Assembly: GCA_022432975.1 (NCBI GenBank)
Contig: CM039514.1
Location: 3,827,519 to 3,891,518 of the forward strand
Length of the DNA stretch: 64,000 nt
Direction of reading: 5' to 3'
Source of the DNA: Begonia masoniana
Taxonomy: Eukaryota; Streptophyta; Magnoliopsida; Cucurbitales; Begoniaceae
In this document: positions 1 to 10,011 of the stretch, one piece after another
Numbering within the stretch: the stretch's first letter is position 1
Layout: each line of letters opens with the position of its first letter
The notes under the pieces: model-generated
The model's database searches: none
Seen by the model: the letters and a program-made list of their open reading frames with translations, nothing else
Told to the model about the DNA's origin: nothing
Translations under genes and position numbers: made by a program

Positions 1-848
1 GTGAAGACCAGGTTTTCTTTCTTGTGAGATTTATGGAATTTAATTGATGATTTCTGTGCTTTGATATAGGTCAGGTTTTATCTACTTACAAAATTTCGAA
101 TCTAGGTTGATTTTGATTTCTTTTGAAGACCTATTTCGCTTTCCTCTGAGATTTATGGGATTAGCTAATGGATTATTTAGGTTTCTTGACATGCTCACGT
201 TTTCTCATAGCTTGAATTCTCTTTTATGAGCTAATCGGTGTGAATAGGTTAATTTAATGATGGGAGAATAGCAGAGTTTTATGGAGAAAGTAGAGGTTTG
301 ATTAAATTCATCAAAGCTTGACCATCAAACTGTAAAAGAACCTTCTGTTTGATCATTATGAATGAATTGTTTTGGAAATGAAAGTGAGCTATTGATGATT
401 TTTTAGATGCATAAAATCAAATTGCTGGAGTCAAGTTTGGTTTTTTTTTTAAACTAGATATACCGGGATTCGACCTTTGAATCTCTTGTTCGGATATCAT
501 GATGAATTACCTACCATCTCAAAAGATTAAGTTTATGGGTTAAGAATAATCATTTATCTATTTATAGACAATGCAGATGAATTTAATTTCGTTTGTTTTT
601 CAACCGTTGTTTACGATATACTATCTCATTCTTGTTCTTGAGCTATAGAATCGAAAATCGGAGTTCAAACCGTGAAAGTTGAAAATAATCCAACTTCAAA
701 TAGGCCTATTGATCTGTTGGGACTCTACTTACAGCTTCACAAGGCATTCACAGTGTTGTTTATTTGGATAGTGAAACTACTCTCTGCCTAATTTCAACTC
801 AGAATTCAATTTGTGCTGTTCTTATTGTAGCAATTGCGAAAGTCGATT

Positions 849-1265
849 ATGGATTCCGAGATTGTCGAGCATTATGGTGGTTGCCACTGCCGGAAAGTCA
901 GATGGCGGGTCAAAGCAGCCCGGAGCGTAGTAGCTTGGGAGTGCAACTGTTCCGACTGCTCTATGAGGGGAAACACGCACTTCGTCGTACCGTCCGAAAG
1001 ATTTGAGCTTCTGGAAGATTCCAAAATCTATCTCACAACCTACACCTTCGGCACTCACACGGCAAAACACACGTTTTGCAAGGTCTGCGGCATAACCTCG
1101 TTCTATTATCCACGCTCAAACCCAGATGGCGTTGGAGTTACCGTCCGATGTGTTGATCCGGGAACATTGACCCATGTAGAGATCAAGAAATTCGATGGAA
1201 AAAATTGGGAGAGTTCGTATGAGCAGAGTGGTATTGCTTCCCAATCCAAGGCTCAAAATCTCTAA
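849..1265 (+). CDS. GFA/CENP-V-domain zinc protein, copy A
   Basis: This 138-residue protein has the glutathione-dependent formaldehyde-activating enzyme (GFA, also called CENP-V) fold signature. Visible cysteines are C12/C14 (GGCHC), C32/C34/C37 (CNCSDC) and C77/C80 (FCKVC), followed by the family segment PRSNPDG. In the family, C12/C14 with C77/C80 would form the structural zinc site, and the C32-C37 group the second, substrate-side site. The family includes bacterial S-hydroxymethylglutathione synthases; the substrate of plant members is not established, so a catalytic role is only inferred. ATG 849 is chosen because homology begins there; an in-frame TTG at 834 lies just upstream. Length is normal for a single-domain member. 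The coding part has no intron. Copy B differs at nine residues, none of them a zinc ligand. Confidence 0.88.
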   Translation: MDSEIVEHYGGCHCRKVRWRVKAARSVVAWECNCSDCSMRGNTHFVVPSERFELLEDSKIYLTTYTFGTHTAKHTFCKVCGITSFYYPRSNPDGVGVTVRCVDPGTLTHVEIKKFDGKNWESSYEQSGIASQSKAQNL

Positions 1266-2758
1266 AAATTGAAGGTTAGTCTTTGTTCCTTCAATTGAGT
1301 ACAAGTTTACGTGATAATGAATTAGGCCAAAAAGGTTCAACTTTAGACACTTGACAAGAAATTTGTTCTTTCAAGATATTATTATGAAATAAGGAAATAA
1401 GTGTATTATATGCAAAATATAGTGTGAGGTGAGCGCTCGATGGTAGAGTTTGGGCTCGTACAATACATTTTGTCCATAGCCGTCCATACTGTTTATGTAA
1501 TGTAATTTTTTTTTGCAAGTGACTATTCGCCATCATAGCATGTATACTTCTATCATGGTAGAAATGGCGCAGATTGCTATTTAAGGAGTAGAGACATAAT
1601 AACACGTAAACCACGTACCAATTGATGTAATTTGTTGTCAATGAATGAAGTTTTTTTGACCTACTAACTTCTTTACGATCACTATGTCCAATGACGCTCT
1701 TTTCAATTAATGTCGCTTGGACACGAGCTACTTGCTCGTTAGACACAAAGTCTACTCTAACATTGTGGGCAACCGATGCCGTTAGCACACATCTTGGGCT
1801 AACTCGTATTCGTGAGGGGAATAAGTGTCCTGGTCTCTTTGTACTCTTTAAAAAAATAGAATTGTGATACTCAGTCTCATTATTCGACCCAAAGCCGACA
1901 TGCCAATATGGACTTGGCCTAACTTTGTTTGATCCATCTTTATGGTAGATTTTTATTGCTTTAATAATAGATCTAGACATGTTCTAACTAGACCTTAGCA
2001 TAGACCTGAATTTAATTTTAAATGAAAGGTCAGCTTACGAACTTTCAATTGTTAAGGCTTGATTATAATAGATTTTCGAAGTCGAGTTCTCTCGTATGTA
2101 CATCAAAGGTTTGCATAGTTAACTTTAAGACTCTATATGATTAGTCTAGGTCTGCACAAATTAAATTTTACATATAACACTTGGTCATAAAAAGAACGCG
2201 TATCGACTCATTCATGTTATGATCTCATCCCTTGACGTGTGTATCATTAAACGTAAATATTTTAATTTTTGAACGAGATAATTTTTAAACTATCTATAGA
2301 TTTGAAATTTCGATCTTGTTTTCTTGTTCTAGCTTCAAAGAAAATATCGTCACCGTCTTCGTCTCGTCACCGTCTTCGTCTTCGTCTTCGTCACCGACTT
2401 TGCCTTCGTCTTCATTTTCGTCTTCGTCACCAAAATAGGGTATCTATGTAGTCAATCATGCCAAAAAAGCAAAAACAAAATAAGACTCTGGACATGGGTG
2501 TAGATGAGTGAGTTCTACGCCTAGTAAAGAATTAGAATTAGTGATTATGAACAACCATATCACTCTATTTTATTAAAACTTTGGTTTGATCGGCTTTTGT
2601 CGTCTTCTCTCTCTACTCTTCTTTCGAAAGCCGAAAGATGAGTTTAGAGAGAGAAATCAAGATCATTGTTACAACGAGAGAAGAATGAAGAGAGAGAAAG
2701 AGAGTTACATGTTTTTTCAATTACGTATTTAAATATGAATAATGTTATATTTACTCGT
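1266..2758. other. Intergenic, no gene seen; TCTTCG-type microsatellite
   Basis: This is the spacer between the GFA-like gene and the MITE. A short microsatellite built from CGTCTT/TCTTCG units lies at about 2352-2432; its copy B counterpart (about 36160-36222) is shorter. A 229-codon minus-strand open frame here (1291-1980) is interrupted in copy B, so I do not regard it as coding. Confidence 0.6.
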
Positions 2759-2765
2759 TTATTTA

Positions 2766-3278
2766 AGGGTAATTATCGATTTGAACCCTGAAAAAAGTTT
2801 CAAATAAATCCAATATTTTTTGGTATTTTTTTAAATTAATCTCAATTTCTTCTTTACTTTATAAATTAATTTTTTAAAAAATACCAAATAATATTTGATT
2901 TATTTGAAAATTTTTCCACATGTTCAACCTATCATGGGTAGATAATAGAAAAAATTTCGTGATTTTCTAAAATTTGTATGATTTATTATAATATTTTTAT
3001 AAACTACTAAAATAAAATTTCAATAAATCGTACACATGTTAAAAAATCACGAAAGTTTTCAGATTATCTTCTCATTAAGTAGTGAACATGTGGTAAACAT
3101 TTCAACTGAATTCAAGATCGTTTGTTAGTTTTTTCAATGAAGGTTTAATGAAATTGTTGATAGAAGGTCAAAACTGATAACAGAATCAAAGTACAGGGTT
3201 CGGTTTGCCGGTTTTTTTAGTACAGGGGCCGAATTGAAAAAATGTGTATAGTACATAGTTCAAATCGATAATTACTCT
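2766..3278. mobile_element. MITE-like element, 513 bp, copy A
   Basis: The ends form a terminal inverted repeat (AGGGTAATTATCG at the left; the right end reads AGAGTAATTATCG on the other strand). The element is flanked by the direct repeat TTATTTA at 2759-2765 and 3279-3285. The interior is AT-rich and non-coding, with internal inverted segments. The same element with the same flanking repeat is at 36552-37064, and a longer relative is at 16333-17168. The 7-8 bp target duplication would suit a hAT-like family, but no transposase is present to decide. Confidence 0.85.
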
Positions 3279-3594
3279 TTATTTAACTCTCTTAAAATAC
3301 TTATTGATGTGTTAAACAATGTTTATTACTGACGTAATAATACAAAATAGTATTTACTCATTTAGAAATATGAGGGCTAGCATGATAATTTTAATAAATT
3401 TTTTAAATTAAAAATATTATAGATTAAATTTTAGAAATTATTAAAAAAAAAAATTAAAGGAGAAAATTAGGAAATAAAGAATGTCATTAGAAAGTCCATC
3501 ATGTAAGAAAGACTACTCGGAGAAGAATCTTCCTTCCGGCACAAGTCTTTTATATTTCACCTCGCTCCGTCGCCAGAGCTTCACAAGATTAAAA

Positions 3595-4132
3595 ATGGCC
3601 GCCGTTCAACTCCTTCCCAGCGAGTACGGCTATGTCGTTCTCGTTCTTGTTCTCTATGTCTTTCTCAATTATTGGATGGGTTTCCAAGTCGGCAAAGCTC
3701 GTCGAAAGTACGCCTTCGTATCTGTTTTGTTTCCATTCCGTCCTCCGCTTTTGATTAGGTTTTCTGCAATTAGATTCCAGTTTTTCCGCCGCAGGTACAG
3801 GGTCTTTTATCCTACAATGTATGCCTCCGAAGCTGAGAACAAAGACGCGAAGCTCTTCAACTGTGTTCAGGTCGATTTCACTCCTCAATGTTGTGTTTCT
3901 TGAGTTGATTGACTAATTGATTAATACGAAATTCCGTGTGCTGTTTGGTTCCGATTCAGAGAGGACACCAGCACTCGCTAGAATTGATGCCCGTGTTCTT
4001 CTTGCTCATGGTTTTGGGAGGCATTAGGCATCCATTTCTTTGTTCTTCCTTCGGAATTCTCTTCGTCGTCCTTCGCTATTTCTACTTCACTGGCTATGCT
4101 ACTGGAATTCCGGAAAACCGTGGCAGATTCGG
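3595..4132 (+). pseudogene. MGST3: MGST3 (MAPEG family), copy A, exons 1-3 only
   Basis: Microsomal glutathione S-transferase 3 is a small multi-pass membrane enzyme (MAPEG superfamily) that conjugates or reduces hydrophobic peroxides with glutathione. Exons read 3595-3707, 3795-3870 and 3960-4132, each joined by GT/AG. The N-terminus begins MAAVQLLPSEYGYVV, runs into a membrane segment at about residues 9-30, and continues with QVGKARRKYRVFYPT and the RGHQHSLE motif. The encoded protein is the same as copy B through exon 3; differences seen there are silent. The sequence homologous to intron 3 breaks off at about 4946, so the splice acceptor and 5' half of exon 4 are missing. Read-through of exon 3 stops at about 4145. 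An in-frame upstream extension from 3481 exists, but family homology starts at 3595. Confidence 0.9.
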
Positions 4133-4946
4133 GTTTGTTCTTTAATTCAGTACTGTTTTTCCTTGAATTTGTTACCAAATTGTTCGTGTTTAAAGTCTAA
4201 ATTCAGGATTAAAGAGATTAATCAAACATTTTTAATGTGAAGTAAAATAACCTACATGACCATTGCAATAGCTTTTACCAAAGGCTTGGAACCTGGGCCT
4301 ATGTTCCCACACACGAGCTGGCCGATTCCGCAAGCATGCTTTTTAAAGTGATTTATAAAGAGCGTCGCACCGTTGAGCTAAAATTTACTAGGCCGGCTCA
4401 CCGATTGACTTGAGGCCCCTTGCTCGAGGGCTCAGGCCTTGGTCCACCACAAAATTGGTCAGGCTTAACTAGTGTCTTGTTTCAACAATTTGGGCCAAAG
4501 TTGAATAGAAAAATTGAACCAGAATCTTAATTTTTTTTTTTCAAGTTGAACAATGACTTTACAGTTTGGCCTCTGGTTCGGGCCATCAAGATTGTTTCGG
4601 TTTTTGATTTTATGAACCGAAACTGAAAATATACTTCTTGTTTTTCAAATTTGGAAGAGAAGTCGGTTTTCAATCTTCTCAAAACCGAATTGAACTGACC
4701 AATTACCTCGGTTAGTTCAGGTTTCATTGGGTCGGACAACTTTCCGTCCACTCCTAGTTTTGAGCAAAAGTGTCCTTAAATTACATATATATATAAGTTT
4801 CACAAGTACTTTGCATGAAATTTTGATAGTGGACAGAGTTTGAAGTAATCTGCTAAAATGCGCTATTACAATTCAAGTGCTTATAGATATATGATTCTTC
4901 GCAATTTAGTTGGAAGAACAAATTTATCTTCTAAGAGGGTCATTAT
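4133..4946 (+). other. Truncated MGST3 intron 3, copy A
   Basis: This is homologous to copy B intron 3 (37921 to about 38716) and contains an old repeat with wording such as GAACCGAAACTG. The match ends at about 4946, where foreign DNA begins. No coding sequence is recognised. Confidence 0.75.
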
Positions 4947-5150
4947 TGTCCACAGACCACGTGACTTCATCGTCCCCAGTCCACGTGACTTCCTTGTCCA
5001 CGGGCTACATAAACTCATCGTCCACAGACCACGTGACTTTATCGTCCCCAGTCCACGTGACTTCATTGTCCACGGGCTACATAAATTCATCGTTCACAGA
5101 CCACGTGACTTTATCGTCCACAGTCCACGTGACTTCATTGTCTCCAGCTT
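4947..5150. repeat. 71-72 bp minisatellite rich in CACGTG
   Basis: About three units of 71-72 bp, each with two CCACGTGACTT-type segments, give six CACGTG palindromes in roughly 170 bp. It lies at the 3' end of the minus-strand LTR relic, directly beside the breakpoint of MGST3 copy A. CACGTG is the core of the plant G-box bound by bZIP and bHLH factors; function here is untested. Confidence 0.85.
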
Positions 5151-5769
5151 TGGACTCACCCCTAACTTTGGACGATGACTCATCCACTTATTTTGGACGA
5201 CGTCCATACTTTGGACGACTACTAAAAACTCATAAAATCCCGACTCTAAATCATGCATTACTCGATCGATCGCAGGGGATCGATCGGCTAGCTCTCTGGA
5301 TTTTGTCTAGAGAGCTGCCTTCATATTCTTTCCCATGTACCTACACATCATTCACTCATAACTTCCAGAAACATTTAAAACATCAATATCAATTGTCATT
5401 TCATCAACGTTAGTATTTACACTATCTAGACACCAAGCATCCTAAAATGAGTTTCTATACAATTCATTCCATATTATCACCCATTAGCCCATTTAAACCC
5501 ATAACCCTCAAAATACATAACTTATGCTCCCACGGGTCAAATTTGCACCGACTGCATAGCGCACTCCCACGGCAATCAACTCGTTCCACGGGTGGAAGAA
5601 CAACATTCACACCTTGCTCAAGATCACCTACACCATAAAACATCCTATGAGATAACGCTCAGTAAGCTTCATAAATGAAAATGCATGTGCTATTCATAAA
5701 AATCATGTTGTTTTTTTTCTGTCTTTAATTTCTTTTATATCTCTGTCATTTGTCATCTAGGATCCATAG

Positions 5770-6008
5770 TAGAGAGAGTAGGCACACCTTATTGTCCAAA
5801 CCTTACGGGATGACCATACTCACTCTTTAAGAAAATTAAGTAGGCACACTTATTGGTCCAAACCTTACGGGACGACCATACTCACTCTTTAAGAAAATCA
5901 AGTAGGCACACCTATTGGTCCAAACCTTACGGGACGGCCATACTCACTCTTTAAGAAAATAAGCAGGCACACCTATTGGTCCAAACCTTACGAGACGACC
6001 ATACTCTT
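5770..6008. repeat. 61-bp minisatellite, four units
   Basis: Four tandem units contain GTAGGCACACCTATTGG, CTTACGGGACGACCATAC and CACTCTTTAAGAAAAT. It sits in the intron-like interval of the family 5 LTR. Confidence 0.88.
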
Positions 6009-6160
6009 TTTCCACCCATATATTACTCTTACGTACTTTTTGTCATTTCATTCATTATCTTTCTTACATAAAAATGAAACGACCTCTTTTCCTAGCAAGA
6101 TATTGTCCATTATGGGGATTGGGCCATGGCCCAATATCCTCCCCTCACGGATTTGTTTGG

Positions 6161-6258
6161 CGAGGACTTCCCAGTCGGTCACCCAACCTGGTACTACTCT
6201 CGCCGAAACACTTTTAACTTCGAAATTCTTATGGGATCCGTTGTTAATTGTGCTTCAA
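6161..6258 (-). other. 5S rRNA-like domain in Cassandra 1 left LTR
   Basis: Read on the minus strand this follows the 3' part of plant 5S rRNA: CGGATCCCATAAGAA, then GAAGTTAAAAGTGTTTCGG, GCGAGAGTAGTACCAGG, TTGGGTGACC and GGGAAGTCCTCG. It covers the internal pol III promoter region (A box, intermediate element, C box). It is LTR-embedded and diverged from real 5S, so not a rRNA gene. Confidence 0.9.
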
Positions 6259-6609
6259 AAAAACGCGTCTTACTATCTTGGGAGGGTCTCTTTACATATG
6301 TTTCATTTTCACATACTTTCCCAAGCGATGTGGGATTGTGACGACCCCCTTTTTACGACCCGTCACCTTCCGGTTCGCCCGCGCAGACGTACCGCCATCC
6401 GGGTTTCGGTTCGTGCAGCCATCGTACACATACTTACACATCCGGGTCATCACAATCACCGCCTCGGGGGCCCAACGTCCTCGTTGGCCACATTTTTGAT
6501 TGGGTACAGGCTCTGATACCATTTGTAACGACTCATTTTCCCAGCAAGATATTGTCCGCTCTGGGGATTGGGCCATGACCCAATATCCTCCCCTCACGGC
6601 TTTGTTTGG

Positions 6610-6706
6610 CGAGGACTTCCTAGTTGGTCACCCAACCTGGTACTACTCTCGCCGAAGCACTTTTAACTTCGGAGTTCTTATGGGATCCGTTACCAATTGT
6701 GCTCCA
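6610..6706 (-). other. 5S rRNA-like domain in Cassandra 1 right LTR
   Basis: Second copy of the 5S-like block in the other LTR, again on the minus strand. It keeps GGCGAGAGTAGTACCAGG and the ATCCCATAAGAAC segment. Confidence 0.9.
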
Positions 6707-7076
6707 AAACGCGTCTTACTATCTTGGAAGGGTCTCTTTACATATGTTTCATTTCCACATACTTCCCCAAGCGATGTGGGATTGTGACGACCCCCTTTTT
6801 ACGACCCGTCACCTTCTGGTTTGCCCGCGCGGACGTACCGCCATCCGGGATCCGGTTCGTGCAGCCATCGTACACATACTGACACATCCGGGTCATCACA
6901 AAAAACGTATGCATAAATTCATTTTCTGTAGCAACCGGTATTGTCCACCTTAATTAATAACAGCATTTCTTATTTGTGACTCTTATTTTATGGAAAACAA
7001 GTGATTATGATTGGTTGCTTTGATAGGTTAAGGTTTGGCTAGCTAGGGGCAAATGTGTAATTGGTGAAGACTAGTG

Positions 7077-7084
7077 TATAAAAG
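7077..7084 (+). promoter_or_regulatory. TATA box of gypsy 1 5' LTR
   Basis: TATAAAAG precedes a C/T-rich leader by about 30 bp. The identical motif is at 13626-13633 in the 3' LTR. Transcription start is inferred at about 7105-7115. Confidence 0.65.
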
Positions 7085-7462
7085 AGGTTAGCTTAGGGTT
7101 TTAGCTGCCACTTTTTCATTTCCTCATTTGGCGTTCAGCTCGCTCAGCAGACTTCTTCTCGGCGATTCTCCCGACCGATTCTTCTTCAACTAGGTGAGTT
7201 TTACCTTGATTCCTTGCTGCATTAATGATTATCGATGGTTGAGGGGATTGTACAGGTGAGTTTTGAGAATGCCGTATGTGGGGATAGTCTCGGTTTTGAG
7301 ATGAATCGGGAATGCACTTTAAACAGAGCTTCCAAATTAGTTTCTTTAGATTTCTGGATGGTTAGAATGAAGTTTAGTGAAGATTTAATTAATGCTCGGT
7401 TTATGGTTTTAGGTTTGAGCAAACTTCCGAGGTAGATTTCAACCAAGCTTTTAGGAGACCAA

Positions 7463-7955
7463 GTAAGTAGAGTTTGTATGTGCCTTCGGATCTACATCAC
7501 AAAACAGTAGGATTTATGCATGTTTTGTATGTTTTCCAGTATGTCATGTATCATGATTGTTTTGAAAGCTTACGAAAATGAATTTATATATAATGGCATG
7601 GTAAGGCATGAACAGAATTAACCAAATCAACTATTAAGGGAACTAATCCGCCCCTTAATCGAGTTAGAGGATGTATGACTTTGGGAAAATTGATCCACTT
7701 CCCAATGGACAGAAGAATCAGATCAGCTATTAAGGCAACTAATTCACCCCTTAATTGAGTTAGAGGATGTATGACTTTGGAAAGATTGATCCACTTCCCA
7801 ATGGACAGAAGGATCAGATCAGCAAAAAATGATTATGAATTCAACTGAGTTGCGAAAGTAGAAACTGCATAAATAAGATTTATGTTCCAGCATTTCATCA
7901 CATTATTGCTCTACTTATTTAGCATTAGGCTAATAGATGAGTTTTGTGATATAGG
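7463..7955 (+). other. LTR leader intron-like interval with paired ends (family 1, 5' LTR)
   Basis: A donor-like CCAA|GTAAGT at 7463 is followed by GCCTTCGG and TCTACATCACAAAAC (7491-7505). The reverse-complementary GTTTTGTGATATAGG is at 7941-7955, with TATAG|GTGAAG as acceptor. Splicing is inferred from motifs only. Confidence 0.6.
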
Positions 7956-8407
7956 TGAAGAAGTGTCAGCAGGTGTGTTCTCTAAGCATGATGGGGACTA
8001 GGCTGGTTGAAGGAGTATATTCATGCGTTGACTTGGTAAACTGATGGGGTGGTTTAACTTGTGGCAGTAGGCGTGAAAGTTTAGCGAACAATTGTTTAGT
8101 TTAACTATGTCGAGAATTTTAATGACATTGGTAGTTTTAGTATTTCTGATAGTAGTGATAGTTTTAAATGTTTCGTTGTGCTTTTGAAATGATTTTGAAG
8201 ATAAGACGTGGTTGATTTTGATGGGAGTTATTTTTCTGGATTTTTAGTAAGTTATGGAATTCAAGTTGTTTTGAATGTTTACAAAAAATTTACAAGTTCT
8301 TTTAGCAGTTAGAGTTGTTCATTTGTTTAGAGTATAAATGGTTGATGCGTTGTTCTGTTGTCTATCGGTAGAAGTTGTCTATCGGTAGATGTTATCTAAC
8401 GGTAGAT

Positions 8408-8565
8408 GTTGTCAATCGGAAGATGTGTTCTGTTTCTGCTTCCACTGCTGACACTGTTTGGCGGAAGAAGTCTTCTGTTTCTGCTTCCACCGCTGACACT
8501 ATTTGGCGGAAGAAGTCTTATGTTTCTGCTTCTACCGCTGGAACTATTTGGCGGAGATTTTGTTT
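8408..8565 (+). repeat. 48-bp minisatellite in gypsy 1 5' LTR
   Basis: Three units containing TCTGTTTCTGCTTCCACCGC and TTTGGCGGAAGAAG. The equivalent in the 3' LTR is at about 14965-15110. A preceding stretch repeats ATCGGTAGATG. Confidence 0.85.
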
Positions 8566-8842
8566 GAAATTTTATGACATTTAAATATTCAAAACCTTTA
8601 TGTCTTCGTTTCTTTTGGGCGATTGTTTCTATTATTTCAACTGTTATATAAGTATTGTTTCAGGATTTTTTTTTAACCCTGTTTTACATAAATGATTTAT
8701 TTTCCACTGCAAGGTTTTGATGTTTTAAATAAATTTCAAATTTTAGCCGTTGAGTGGAAATTTTAAATTTCCCTATAATTTTCTTATTATGGTCAGAGTA
8801 TGTGATTAACAAACCGGAGTATTAATTCGGGGCGTTACAGTA

Positions 8843-8855
8843 TAGTATCAGAGCC
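8843..8855 (+). other. Primer binding site of gypsy 1
   Basis: TAGTATCAGAGCC begins 3 bases after the 5' LTR; it is the usual initiator Met-tRNA site (TGGTATCAGAGC) with one G to A change. Confidence 0.85.
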
Positions 8856-9012
8856 ATCTTGTTAAACCGTTCAAAAGATTACTCATCAATGCCGATCGTC
8901 GCATAGAAGTACTCCAACAACTGTAAATGTTTATGTTTACCTTAGTTGTTAGATATTTATGAGAGTAATTAACCTTGTCTAAGGACCAGGAAGACTAAGA
9001 GTACCGAGAGAG

Positions 9013-9942
9013 ATGCCAAATTTGAGACGAGAGGAGGATCCTAGTTTGATTAGGCAGCTGAAAGATTTGGTGCGTCAGCAGACGGATTTGGTGCGTCAGC
9101 AATTCGATCAATTAGGAGTACTGTTGAATTGAGAAGTACAAGAAAGTGCCAACTCGTGTTACAACAATGAGCAATCGGGAGACAAATTTCGTAGACTACA
9201 ACCGCCCACATTTGATGAAAAATCATCCAATCCGATTGTTGCCGGAGAATGACTTAGAAAGATTGAGAGCATGTTCAGATGTGCCAACATTGGAGAAGGA
9301 GACAAAGTCACTTTGGCAACGTTCCATTTGGCTGGGGATGCTCTACTTTGGTGGGAAATAATGGAGACCACCACTGATGTTCTGGCTATGTCTTGGCCAC
9401 AATTCAAGGAAATTTTCTATGAGAAATACTTTAACAGCACTGTCCAGACCGCAAAGAAGATGTAGTTTTTGAACTTGAAGCAGACGGGGTCCGTGTCTGA
9501 GTACAATAGACAGTTTGAGTCCCTGTCCAGGTTTGCTGGACATCTTGTTCACAGGAATGAGGATAAAGTGTTTCAATTTATGCATGGACTGAAACTAGAG
9601 ATTTACAGAGGAGTCAAGTTTTCAGATATTAAAGGTTTGTCGTACGGAGAAGTCGTGTCCACGGCATTGGAAGTTGAAGAAGCAGAAATGAAGTGTGCTG
9701 GACCAAAGAAAGCCCCACGAAAGTTCATTCAGGCACACCAACAGAGAGGGATGAAAAGGCCCAACGAAGGCCAGAGTAGCCAAGGAACAGGAATGAAGGT
9801 ACAGAATATTGGAAAGTTTCCCCAATGTCTGAAATGTTTGAAGAGTCACCCGGGCGAGTGTAGGTTTGGGACGGGAAAGTGTTTCAACTGTGAAGAAGTT
9901 GGACACACATTCAAGGATTGCTCGAAACCCAGAGTCATTTGA
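9013..9942 (+). pseudogene. Gypsy 1 gag (capsid/nucleocapsid), broken
   Basis: The reading starts MPNLRREEDPSL at 9013 and hits a stop at about 9131. The Retrotrans_gag core then runs from about 9195 to 9700, with landmarks ATFHLAGDALLWWE and YNRQFESLSRFAG. It is interrupted by a TGA near 9250, where family members have Trp, and by a TAG at 9463. A CCHC zinc knuckle (CFNCEEVGHTFKDC) lies near 9880-9920, followed by TGA at 9940 and a second knuckle that has lost its last Cys. Gag packages the element RNA in virus-like particles; this copy cannot make a full protein. Confidence 0.9.
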
Positions 9943-10011
9943 TGCTACAACTGTAATAAAGTTGGCCATATTAACAGAGACTACCCAGCTTTAAAGAATG
10001 GCCCTGCCAAG

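Larger units (their letters stand above)
1..4946 (+). repeat. Segmental duplication, copy A (GFA-like + MGST3 block)
   Basis: This stretch matches about 33805-38716 on the same strand, in the same order, at an offset of about 33.79 kb, with scattered substitutions and small indels. Both copies contain the GFA-like gene, the same MITE at the same site and MGST3 exons 1-3. The match begins at base 3, so copy A continues left of the window. It ends near 4946, where copy A switches to a CACGTG-rich minisatellite while copy B continues into MGST3 exon 4. Bases 1-848 hold no recognisable gene; they are probably leader or intron of the GFA-like gene. Confidence 0.93.
6075..6900 (-). mobile_element. 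Cassandra TRIM retrotransposon 1, complete
   Basis: Complete 826-bp element: LTRs at 6075-6454 and 6524-6900, a 69-bp internal region, and target duplication AAAAA at 6070-6074 and 6901-6905. On the minus strand each LTR starts TGTGATGACCCGG or a close variant. Right after the 5' LTR (6521 downwards) lies TGGTATCAGAGCC, a primer binding site for initiator Met-tRNA. Each LTR contains a 5S rRNA-like block, the hallmark of Cassandra. It encodes no protein and must use enzymes from other retrotransposons. It is inserted in the family 5 LTR relic. Confidence 0.95.
6927..8839 (+). repeat. Gypsy 1 5' LTR
   Basis: Contains a TATA box (7077-7084), a donor-like GTGAGT after CAACTAG near 7195, and a leader intron-like interval at 7463-7955. 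A two-unit repeat of about 96 bp lies at 7620-7825 and a three-unit repeat of about 48 bp at 8408-8565. The long-range pairing arms are 7491-7505 and 7941-7955. Confidence 0.95.

Noticed and set aside
1291..1980. 229-codon minus-strand frame next to GFA-like copy A
   Set aside because: The duplicated counterpart in copy B is broken by indels and only the part at 35092-35451 stays open; no family features.
4858..5413. Open frames rich in HRPRDFIV or STDHVT repeats
   Set aside because: They are translations of the CACGTG minisatellite, open in several frames on both strands.
6161..6706. 5S rRNA genes
   Set aside because: The 5S-like blocks are partial, diverged and sit inside Cassandra LTRs with target duplications.
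7235..7435. 66-codon frame present in both gypsy 1 LTRs (also 13784-13984)
   Set aside because: It is preserved only because the LTRs are near-identical copies; it lies in the leader region between splice-like sites and lacks homology.
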